From Candidatus Avelusimicrobium facis (lineage in GTDB: Bacteria; Elusimicrobiota; Elusimicrobia; Elusimicrobiales; Elusimicrobiaceae): 12,475 nt of DNA. The stretch spans positions 1 to 12,475 of the forward strand of contig CAAFHX010000025.1 of NCBI GenBank assembly GCA_900762815.1, read 5' to 3'. The position numbers and the translations under genes are program-made. Position 1 is the first letter of the stretch; each line of letters opens with the position of its first letter. Below, piece by piece: positions 7,699 to 12,475 of this stretch. The notes beneath the pieces are model-generated. The model did no database searches, was not told the DNA's origin, and worked only from the letters and a program-made list of their open reading frames with translations.

Positions 7699-8298
7699 CT
7701 AAATGATTTTAGATTGTTTCAAATTTTTTAACTGCCGCCCGGTCTTTAGCTGTTCCGCGCGGACAATGGCTTTGGTGTCTTGGACGGCGTTTTTCAGCAC
7801 GTCGTTGAGCACGGCATAATGGTAATGCTTGATTTCTTTTAATTCTTTTTGGGCGGTTTTTAAGCGCAGTGCCACGTCTTGCGTGTGGTCTTTGCGGGCG
7901 GCAATGCGCTCTTTAAGCACCTGCAAGCTGGGCGGCACGATGAAAATTTTGACCGCTTGGGGGTATTTTTCAGACACCGTTTTGGCCCCCTGCACATCTA
8001 TGACCAACACCGGGCAAATGCCCTTTTTCATCAGGCCGTCCACCGACGATTTGGGAATGCCGTAATAGTGCGCATGCACGCGGGCCCATTCCAACATTTG
8101 TCCCTTTTGAACGGCGGACAGGAATTGCTTTTCCGTCCAAAAATGGTAATCCCGCCCGTCCCTTTCCCCGTCGCGCGGGGCGCGGGTGGTGGCGGTAACG
8201 ACGCGAGCCAATGTGCGGTTGCCCTTGAGCAGCCGCTGCACCACGGTGGTTTTTCCGCCGCCGGAAGGCGAAGATACAATAATGGGAAACGCACTCAT
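7699..8298 (-). CDS. gmk: Guanylate kinase
   Basis: A cytoplasmic enzyme that phosphorylates GMP (and dGMP) to GDP with ATP, needed for GTP supply. The 199-residue protein is of normal length. It has the P-loop SPSGGGKTT (10-18), the GMP-binding segment TTRAPRDGERDGRDYHF (37-53), YGIP (79-82), the Walker-B-like VIDVQGAK (99-106) and the C-terminal NDVL (165-168). The start is fixed by the family: the P-loop begins about nine residues in, and no upstream in-frame start fits. No ribosome binding site is visible before this ATG. A promoter-like element ends 6 nt upstream, so the messenger may be leaderless. It heads the operon gmk-rpoZ-udg-priA and ends with TAG. Confidence 0.96.
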   Translation of the reverse strand: MSAFPIIVSSPSGGGKTTVVQRLLKGNRTLARVVTATTRAPRDGERDGRDYHFWTEKQFLSAVQKGQMLEWARVHAHYYGIPKSSVDGLMKKGICPVLVIDVQGAKTVSEKYPQAVKIFIVPPSLQVLKERIAARKDHTQDVALRLKTAQKELKEIKHYHYAVLNDVLKNAVQDTKAIVRAEQLKTGRQLKNLKQSKII

Positions 8299-8304
8299 AA
8301 TGTT

Positions 8305-8334
8305 ATTTTAGTAAATCTGGGCGTCCGAGGTAAA
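8305..8334 (-). promoter_or_regulatory. Putative gmk promoter placed for a leaderless transcript
   Basis: On the minus strand TTTACC (8329-8334) and TAAAAT (8305-8310) are separated by 18 nt. The -10 ends 6 nt before the gmk ATG, so transcription is expected to begin at or next to the A of the ATG. It lies downstream of the terminator of the preceding gene, so gmk needs its own promoter here. Confidence 0.5.
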
Positions 8335-8344
8335 GAGGCAATAA

Positions 8345-8372
8345 AAATCCGCCGCGTTCAAGCGGCGGATTT
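8345..8372 (-). terminator. Terminator after the TRL-like lipoprotein gene
   Basis: A perfect 11-bp stem (AAATCCGCCGC, 8345-8355, with GCGGCGGATTT, 8362-8372) has a 6-nt loop. On the minus strand it is followed by a T run (TTTTTAT). It lies 18 bp after the stop at 8390 and separates this gene from gmk. Confidence 0.9.
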
Positions 8373-8389
8373 CAAAAAGCTGACAAAGC

Positions 8390-8692
8390 TTATTGACCGG
8401 TAACAACCGTGCAGACTTCGGCATAAACGGCATAGCTCTTAATGTCTTTGTCCACGGTGGCTACTTGGGTAATATGGCCATTTTTCTTGGCAGCTTCTAC
8501 GGACATATCGCCCGAGATCAGCAAGCCCAAGATGTTGGTGGCGCAAGCCTTACCTACTTTGGCGCCTCTGTTGCCCGAGACCAACAAGGGTTGTTGGGTT
8601 TGGCTAAACAAGGCGGTGCCTACTTCGGTGCGGGGGGTGGCGCAGGCGCACAAGGCCGCAGCGCACAAAGCCGCAAACAATACTTTCTTCAT
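8390..8692 (-). CDS. TRL-like family small lipoprotein
   Basis: A 100-residue predicted exported protein. The first 17 residues are a signal peptide (MKK, then a hydrophobic Ala/Leu stretch) ending in LCAC, a somewhat unusual lipobox with C17 as the likely lipidated residue. The mature part matches what I remember of the TRL-like family. A Gly near the N terminus (VGTALFSQTQQPLLV) is followed by KVGKACATNILGLLISGDMSVEAAKKNGHITQVATVDKDIKSYAVYAEVCTVVTGQ-type sequence, with the characteristic 'K-x-G-x-A...LGL...GD-x-S...AAK-x-G-I...VD' pattern. The role of this family is unknown. The ribosome binding site TAGGAG lies 9 nt before the ATG, and the gene has its own promoter and terminator, so it is a single-gene unit. 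Family assignment is from memory of the pattern and is fairly firm; function is not known. Confidence 0.85.
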   Translation of the reverse strand: MKKVLFAALCAAALCACATPRTEVGTALFSQTQQPLLVSGNRGAKVGKACATNILGLLISGDMSVEAAKKNGHITQVATVDKDIKSYAVYAEVCTVVTGQ

Positions 8693-8736
8693 GCTGTTTT
8701 TCTCCTAGGATAAAATAGACCATGAGGCCTTTTTTT

Positions 8737-8742
8737 ATTATA
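8737..8742 (-). promoter_or_regulatory. -10 element of the TRL-like lipoprotein gene
   Basis: On the minus strand a perfect TATAAT (8737-8742) lies about 45 nt upstream of the ATG at 8692. That leaves an untranslated leader of roughly 35-40 nt. No good -35 is seen, because the region upstream is the T run of the ppdK terminator. Part of the TATAAT signal could therefore be an AT-rich coincidence. Confidence 0.45.
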
Positions 8743-8744
8743 CA

Positions 8745-8773
8745 AAAAACCCGCCCTAAACAGGCGGGTTTTT
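8745..8773 (-). terminator. Terminator after ppdK
   Basis: A perfect 11-bp stem (AAAAACCCGCC, 8745-8755, with GGCGGGTTTTT, 8763-8773) has a 7-nt loop. On the minus strand it is followed by TTTTTTG. It starts 15 bp after the ppdK stop. T runs on both sides mean it could also act on plus-strand transcripts. Confidence 0.92.
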
Positions 8774-8788
8774 GTAAGTTCAAACGGC

Positions 8789-11569
8789 TTATTTGCTCTT
8801 TTTGGCCAGGGCCTCTTTGGCAGCGGCTTGCGCAGCGGCCAAGCGGGCAATGGGTACGCGGAACGCGGAGCAAGAAACATAGGTGAACCCTTCGCGGTGG
8901 CAGAATTCCACGCTTTCGGGGTCGCCGCCGTGTTCACCGCAGATGCCGATTTTGAGGTTCGGCTTGGCTTCGCGTCCTTCGGCTACGGCGTGCTCAATGA
9001 GCATGCCCACGCCGCGCTGGTCCAGGGTTTGGAACGGGTCGGCTTGCAAAATACCCTGTTTGAGGTATTCCGGCAAGAAAGAGCCGATATCGTCGCGGGA
9101 AAAACCAAAGGTCATCTGCGTCAAGTCATTGGTGCCGAAGGAGAAGAAATCCGCTTCGCCGGCTACTTCGTAAGCCAGCACGGCCGCCCGCGGGATTTCA
9201 ATCATCGTGCCGACGGAGAAGTTCATCTTTTTCACTTTCGTCTTGGCGACGACTTCTTCGTATACGCGGCGGATGATGGCTTTTTGCTTGACAATTTCAT
9301 TGACGTCGCAGGTCAGCGGGATCATCACTTCGGGCACGGCCTTGATGCCTTCCTTAATCAGTTCGGCAGCCGCTTCAAAAATAGCGCGCGATTGCATTTC
9401 CGTGATTTCGGGGTAGGTTACGCCCAAGCGGATACCGCGGTGGCCCATCATCGGGTTGACTTCGTGCAAGCCGGCGGCGCGGTCTTGGAACGTTTTCATA
9501 TCAATGCCCAAGGCTTTGGCCAATTCCAGCTGTTTGGCGTGCAAGGTCGGCACAAACTCATGCAAGGGGGGGTCCATCAAGCGGATGGTTACGCTGTAGG
9601 GGGCCATGGCTTTAATGGTTTCCTTGATGCTCTTCTTCATGTACGGGAAGAGTTCGTTGACGGCGGCTTGGCGTTCAATTTCATTGCCGGCCAAAATCAT
9701 TTTGCGCAAGATGAACAGCGGCGCATCGGAATTTTTGCCGTAGAACATATGTTCAATGCGGAACAACCCAATGCCTTCGGCGCCGAATTTGCGCGCATTG
9801 GCGGCGTCTTCGGGCGTGTCGGCGTTGGCGCGCACTTTCATGGTGCGGATAGAGTCGGCCAATTTGAGGAAAGCGGCCAAGTTTTTGTTGCCTTCGCCCG
9901 CTTCCAACATCTTCAAAGCGCCGTCATACACCCAGCCTTTGGTGCCGTTGAGGGTCAGGAAGTCCCCTTCTTTATAAGTTTTGCCGCCCATGGTCACGGT
10001 CTTTTTGGCCGGGTTGAGCTCCAGCTCGCTGCAGCCTACGATGCAGCATTTGCCCCAACCGCGTGCCACCAGGGCCGCGTGGGAGGTCATCCCGCCGCGC
10101 TGGGTCAAAATACCGGCAGCGGCGCGCATGCCTTCAATATCTTCGGGGTTGGTTTCTTCGCGGATTAAAATGGCGTTTTCTCCGGCGGCCTGCAATTTGA
10201 TGGCGTCGTCGGAATTAAAAACGATTTTGCCGCTGGCGCCGCCGGGACCGGCCGGCAAGCCTTTGGCCACGGGTTTGACGGCGGCTTCGGCTTTGGGGTC
10301 AATGGCGGGCAGCAACAGTTCGCCCAATTGGTGCGGGGTTACGCGCAAGACGGCGGTTTCTTTGTTGATTAAGCGCTCCTTGAGCATGTCCAGCGCCATT
10401 TGTACGGCGGCCGTGCCGTTGCGTTTGCCCACGCGGCACTGCAACATCCACAGCGTGCCGTGTTCAATGGTAAATTCAATGTCCAACATGTCATGGAAGT
10501 GTTTTTCCAAGCGTTTTTGGATAGCGTCTAATTCTTTGTAGACTTTGGGCATGGTTTTTTCCAAGGTCGGCAAGTGGGCCGAGTGTGCGTTGGAAGACCA
10601 TTTATTCATCGGGGACGGGGTGCGGATGCCGGCCACCACGTCTTCACCCTGGGCATTGATGAGGTATTCGCCGTAGAAGTGGCTGTCGCCATTGCCCGGG
10701 TTGCGGGTAAAGGCCACACCGGTGGCGCTGGTTTCACCCATGTTGCCAAACACCATGGTTTGCACGTTAACGGCGGTGCCCCAATCGTGCGGGATGTTTT
10801 CAATGTTGCGGTAGGCGATGGCGCGTTTGCCGTTCCAAGAAGCAAATACCGCGCCGATAGCGCCCCAAAGTTGTTCGGTCGGCTCATCGGGGAATTCTTT
10901 ACCCAATACTTTTTTGACCGTCTTTTTAAATTCTACACACAATTTTTTGAGTTCTTCGGCGGGGATTTGGGTGTCGTCGGTTACGCCCAATTTCTTTTTG
11001 AGTTCCCCCAGCATGCCGTCCAAGATTTTGCGGATGCCTTCGCCGTCCTTGGGTTCAATGCCGGCGGCTTTTTCCATAACGACGTCGGAATACATCATAA
11101 TCAAGCGGCGGTAGGCGTCGTACACAAAGCGTTCGTCCTGGGTTTTGGCAATCATGCCCGGAATGGTTTTTTCCGTCAGGCCGATGTTCAAAATGGTTTC
11201 CATCATCCCCGGCATAGAGGCGCGCGCGCCGGAGCGTACGGACACCAAGAGCGGGTTCTTTTCCGAGCCGAATTCTTTTTTGGTCAGTTTTTCAACTTTT
11301 TTGAGGTTGGCTTCTACATCGGCTTTTAAGGTTTTGGGATAGGTTTTTTTGTTGTTCCAATAGTGGGTGCAAACTTCGGTGGTAATGGTAAATCCCGGGG
11401 GGACGGGCAGTTTGAGTTGGCCGGCCATTTCAGCCAGGTTGGCGCCTTTGCCGCCCAAAAGTTCTTTCATCTTGCCGTTTCCGTCGGCTTTGCCGCCGCC
11501 GAAAGCGTATACCATTTTATTGGTTTTTGCGGCTTTCTTGGCAGTTTTTTTCACAGTTTTTTTTGCCAT
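8789..11569 (-). CDS. ppdK: Pyruvate, phosphate dikinase
   Basis: Interconverts pyruvate, ATP and phosphate with PEP, AMP and pyrophosphate. In anaerobes it often works as a glycolytic or gluconeogenic enzyme. The ATG at 11569 is preferred because GGAG lies 6 nt upstream; an in-frame ATG at 11581 has no such site. The protein is then 926 residues. It has the N-terminal nucleotide-binding domain (GGKGANLAEMA, VRSGARASMPGMMETILNIG, TRNPGNG) and the swivelling phosphohistidine domain with GGMTSHAALVARGWGK (catalytic H497). The C-terminal TIM barrel follows (GLFRIEHMF, MMGHRG, SFGTNDLTQMTFGFSRDD) with active-site C877 in ICGEHGGDP. The Thr two residues before the His is the residue phosphorylated in plant-type regulation. 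It is about 50 residues longer than clostridial PPDK, partly from a Lys/Ala-rich N-terminal tail of about 18 residues. The gene stands alone with its own promoter and terminator. Confidence 0.97.
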   Translation of the reverse strand: MAKKTVKKTAKKAAKTNKMVYAFGGGKADGNGKMKELLGGKGANLAEMAGQLKLPVPPGFTITTEVCTHYWNNKKTYPKTLKADVEANLKKVEKLTKKEFGSEKNPLLVSVRSGARASMPGMMETILNIGLTEKTIPGMIAKTQDERFVYDAYRRLIMMYSDVVMEKAAGIEPKDGEGIRKILDGMLGELKKKLGVTDDTQIPAEELKKLCVEFKKTVKKVLGKEFPDEPTEQLWGAIGAVFASWNGKRAIAYRNIENIPHDWGTAVNVQTMVFGNMGETSATGVAFTRNPGNGDSHFYGEYLINAQGEDVVAGIRTPSPMNKWSSNAHSAHLPTLEKTMPKVYKELDAIQKRLEKHFHDMLDIEFTIEHGTLWMLQCRVGKRNGTAAVQMALDMLKERLINKETAVLRVTPHQLGELLLPAIDPKAEAAVKPVAKGLPAGPGGASGKIVFNSDDAIKLQAAGENAILIREETNPEDIEGMRAAAGILTQRGGMTSHAALVARGWGKCCIVGCSELELNPAKKTVTMGGKTYKEGDFLTLNGTKGWVYDGALKMLEAGEGNKNLAAFLKLADSIRTMKVRANADTPEDAANARKFGAEGIGLFRIEHMFYGKNSDAPLFILRKMILAGNEIERQAAVNELFPYMKKSIKETIKAMAPYSVTIRLMDPPLHEFVPTLHAKQLELAKALGIDMKTFQDRAAGLHEVNPMMGHRGIRLGVTYPEITEMQSRAIFEAAAELIKEGIKAVPEVMIPLTCDVNEIVKQKAIIRRVYEEVVAKTKVKKMNFSVGTMIEIPRAAVLAYEVAGEADFFSFGTNDLTQMTFGFSRDDIGSFLPEYLKQGILQADPFQTLDQRGVGMLIEHAVAEGREAKPNLKIGICGEHGGDPESVEFCHREGFTYVSCSAFRVPIARLAAAQAAAKEALAKKSK

Positions 11570-11592
11570 GTTATTCTCCATAATAGATATCT

Positions 11593-11616
11593 GCGGGGCC
11601 GCAGCCGGGGCCCCGC
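11593..11616 (-). promoter_or_regulatory. GC-rich hairpin in the ppdK 5' leader
   Basis: A perfect 8-bp, all-G/C stem (GCGGGGCC, 11593-11600, with GGCCCCGC, 11609-11616) and an 8-nt loop lie between the ppdK promoter and its start codon, ending 23 nt before the preferred ATG. No T run follows on the minus strand, so it is not a simple terminator. It may stabilise the 5' end of the messenger or affect translation. The role is inferred only. Confidence 0.6.
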
Positions 11617-11643
11617 TGAACAGGTTTTACACTCCCATATTGT

Positions 11644-11649
11644 ATTATA
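11644..11649 (-). promoter_or_regulatory. Putative ppdK -10 element
   Basis: On the minus strand TATAAT (11644-11649) sits about 75 nt upstream of the preferred ppdK ATG and upstream of the leader hairpin. A second -10-like TACAAT overlaps just downstream. No convincing -35 is seen; the upstream sequence is A/T-rich. Confidence 0.5.
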
Positions 11650-11692
11650 TTTCCGCTATAAAAGGAAGTTTTTTTGCTCTAACCTTTTTTAA

Positions 11693-11820
11693 GGGTGGGC
11701 AGGGGGCGTGCGTGCGGCTAAGCTGCTAAGTGTGCCGGGGTGGGACCAAGGGCCCAAATGCGCCTGGGCCCGGTTGTGGGGGAAAGGCTGGGCCTAAAAA
11801 AGGGGGCGTGTTGGGCCCAA
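11693..11820 (+). repeat. G-rich intergenic block with repeated GGGCCC palindromes
   Basis: This stretch between the divergent ppdK and the small gene is strongly G-biased on the plus strand, with at least eight runs of three or more G. GGGCCC occurs at 11750, 11766 and 11813, and GGGCCT at 11790. The last copy is part of a perfect 10-bp palindrome, TTGGGCCCAA (11811-11820). Several G runs have short gaps (for example 11693-11706 and 11737-11752), so four-stranded G structures are possible. I see no convincing protein-coding signal in it. Confidence 0.55.
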
Positions 11821-11852
11821 TGACCCTGTTTGTTTTTCATCGGAAAAGATAT

Positions 11853-11866
11853 GCTATTACTATAGC
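11853..11866. promoter_or_regulatory. Small inverted repeat upstream of the 57-codon gene
   Basis: GCTAT (11853-11857) and ATAGC (11862-11866) form an inverted repeat around TACT, in an AT-rich stretch 38 nt before the start of the small gene. It overlaps the -10-like sequences TATGCT and TACTAT. It could be an operator over the promoter; the sequence alone cannot decide. Confidence 0.35.
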
Positions 11867-11903
11867 AAGGCAAACAAAAACCCTAGCGGTAAAAGGGGGA
11901 CTT

Positions 11904-12077
11904 ATGAAAACGAATTTAATTTTAACCCGTAAAGTGCAAACGATGAAGAAGCGCCGCCTGGAGCGGGAAATCTCTTGGGTCAAGCGTGAGTTTAGGGACT
12001 TTAATACCTTAAGCGATATTGAGCTTTACAATACAGAGCGTTACGCCAGCTTGCATTTGGGCGTGGTTTTTAGTTGA
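11904..12077 (+). CDS. Hypothetical small basic protein, 57 residues
   Basis: I do not recognise this protein. The ATG at 11904 follows a strong ribosome binding site (AAAGGGGGA, 11892-11900). The frame runs 57 codons to a TGA, and a textbook terminator begins 34 bp later, so the unit looks like a real single-gene transcript. An earlier in-frame ATG (11820) lacks a ribosome binding site. The first half is basic and probably helical (TRKVQTMKKRRLEREISWVKREF). The second half is mixed (DFNTLSDIELYNTERYASLHLGVVFS). There is no signal peptide, membrane segment or cysteine. The basic helix could bind nucleic acid, but that is a guess. Codon choice is more A/T-rich than in the neighbouring housekeeping genes, which may point to an accessory origin. 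Confidence 0.55.
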   Translation: MKTNLILTRKVQTMKKRRLEREISWVKREFRDFNTLSDIELYNTERYASLHLGVVFS

Positions 12078-12111
12078 TTTTTACCTTGTATTCATCAACT
12101 CCTCCTACTTG

Positions 12112-12144
12112 GATGCCGGGCCTGAACCCCCCGGCATCTTTTTT
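12112..12144 (+). terminator. Terminator after the 57-codon gene
   Basis: A perfect 9-bp stem (GATGCCGGG, 12112-12120, with CCCGGCATC, 12130-12138) with a 9-nt loop is followed directly by six T on the plus strand. On the minus strand no T run follows, so it acts in the plus direction only. Confidence 0.9.
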
Positions 12145-12235
12145 ATGTTCTTTTCGCCGGGGCAGAAAAGGACCCGAAGGTCTCGGAACCGCTGTGCAAA
12201 CGGCCAAACAGCCCTTGTTGTTATCAAGCAAGGTC

Positions 12236-12260
12236 ATTCTGAAAGGTCGTAGTTCAGAAT
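12236..12260. repeat. ATTCTGAA/TTCAGAAT inverted repeat, possible dispersed intergenic element
   Basis: ATTCTGAA (12236-12243) and TTCAGAAT (12253-12260) are perfect 8-bp arms around a 9-nt loop. The wider sequence (GTCATTCTGA...TCAGAATCTTCC) resembles the short palindromic 'GTCATTCTGA...GAATCTT' intergenic repeats that I recall from several bacterial genomes. Only one copy is in this window, so its repeat nature is not shown here. Confidence 0.45.
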
Positions 12261-12268
12261 CTTCCATT

Positions 12269-12297
12269 TTTCTAGTTGTGGTCGTTGCCTTTGTCAA
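12269..12297 (-). promoter_or_regulatory. Promoter-like sequence on the minus strand
   Basis: A perfect TTGACA (12292-12297) is followed after 17 nt by TAGAAA (12269-12274). Transcription would run leftward through the inverted repeat at 12236-12260 and antisense to the end of the 57-codon gene. No credible gene follows it, so it may be chance or drive an untranslated RNA. Confidence 0.3.
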
Positions 12298-12315
12298 ATA
12301 AACGGCGAGGGAAAA

Positions 12316-12370
12316 GGGAAGATGCTGAGCAGAGACACCTCAGCATGGCCCTAATTTATATTTTTTTGTT
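12316..12370 (+). terminator. Hairpin with T-rich tail, possible terminator or end of a small RNA
   Basis: ATGCTGAG (12322-12329) pairs perfectly with CTCAGCAT (12339-12346) around a 9-nt loop. It can be extended by GGG (12316-12318) with CCC (12349-12351) across a small internal loop. An A/T-rich tail with seven T follows after a few bases. The T run is not adjacent to the stem, so a terminator is only possible. No gene ends just before it. Confidence 0.35.
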
Positions 12371-12421
12371 TTGTCGTCGTGGAAGTGGGCACCGCCATTT
12401 AAAACGCTTGCAGAATGTTTT

Positions 12422-12463
12422 TTTTTTGATACATTTTGCGTACTAACAAAATTTATCAAAAAA
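12422..12463. repeat. Long AT-rich palindrome at the window end
   Basis: Arms 12422-12438 and 12447-12463 pair at 16 of 17 positions (TTTTTTGATA with TATCAAAAAA, and ATTTTG with CAAAAT, one mismatch between) around an 8-nt centre CGTACTAA. T comes first and A last on both strands, the opposite of a terminator. It could be a protein-binding or recombination site or the end of a mobile element. The sequence to its right is not available. Confidence 0.7.
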
Positions 12464-12475
12464 GGTACACCAATA

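Larger units (their letters stand above)
12145..12475. other. About 330 bp without a convincing gene, containing three inverted repeats
   Basis: From the terminator to the window end no frame on either strand has a credible start, ribosome binding site and protein-like composition. The stretch contains an inverted repeat at 12236-12260, a hairpin at 12322-12346 followed by a T-rich run, and a long AT-rich palindrome at 12422-12463. The palindromes are entered separately. Base composition shifts from mixed to strongly AT-rich towards the right end. Confidence 0.6.

Noticed and set aside
8828..10168. Long plus-strand open frame opposite ppdK, and other long frames opposite priA, udg and tyrS
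   Set aside because: They are antisense shadows of GC-rich conserved genes. Their translations lack family motifs and they have no ribosome binding sites.
11730..11903. Upstream extension of the 57-codon frame through the G-rich block
   Set aside because: The extension is Gly/Pro-rich, as expected from translating G-rich DNA, and no start in it has a ribosome binding site. The ATG at 11904 has a strong one.
12070..12297. Minus-strand open frame of about 75 codons (or 65 from the ATG at 12267)
   Set aside because: It runs through the plus-strand terminator stem and the inverted repeat. It has no ribosome binding site, its TTG start overlaps a promoter-like hexamer, and its composition follows the palindromes.
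12145..12360. Known structured RNA (4.5S/SRP RNA, tmRNA, 6S RNA, common riboswitches)
   Set aside because: The conserved cores I know for these (for example the SRP GGAA tetraloop domain, or the thiamine riboswitch CTGAGA with ACCTGA) are not present.
1..12475. CRISPR arrays, tRNA genes, insertion sequences or prophage genes
   Set aside because: No spaced direct repeats, cloverleaf-like sequences, or transposase, integrase or phage proteins were seen on either strand.

Overview
The window carries ten recognisable bacterial genes and one probable small gene. It is moderately GC-rich, mostly coding, and has short intergenic gaps with clean hairpin-plus-T-run terminators and AGGAG-like ribosome binding sites. 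The gene set (pyruvate phosphate dikinase, lipoprotein-type signal peptide, MltG, family-4 UDG, gmk-rpoZ) suggests a fermentative bacterium with a Gram-negative type envelope. A gut Elusimicrobiota-like lineage would fit, but this is an inference from gene style; no marker gene here proves it. No phage, insertion sequence, CRISPR array, tRNA or rRNA was seen.

Left edge (1-2260, + strand): a zinc-exporting module. An ArsR/SmtB-type repressor with a complete alpha-5 zinc site is followed by a ZntA/CadA-type P1B ATPase. The repressor is odd. A well-placed ATG with a strong ribosome binding site lies in the same frame upstream (33) but is cut off from the body by an in-frame TGA (66-68). The module ends at a bidirectional terminator shared with the converging operon.

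Centre (2274-8298, - strand): two housekeeping transcription units. Read along the minus strand, gmk-rpoZ-udg-priA comes first, with 1 to 12 bp gaps and stop/start junctions of the form TAATATG. tyrS-mltG follows, with its own extended -10 promoter. The PriA protein keeps its DNA-binding and zinc-binding parts but has lost most of the ATPase/helicase signature residues. It looks like a pseudohelicase. gmk has no ribosome binding site and a promoter placed so that the transcript may start at the ATG.

Right-centre (8390-11650, - strand): a monocistronic TRL-like small lipoprotein gene with its own promoter and terminator, then ppdK with its own terminator, a GC-rich hairpin in its 5' leader and a lysine-rich N-terminal extension.

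Right edge (11650-12475): about 0.8 kb of mostly non-coding DNA. It holds a G-rich block with repeated GGGCCC palindromes, a probable 57-codon gene with a strong ribosome binding site and a textbook terminator, and then about 330 bp with three separate inverted repeats. The last of these is a 17-bp-arm AT-rich palindrome at the very end of the window. This is the least explained part of the sequence.
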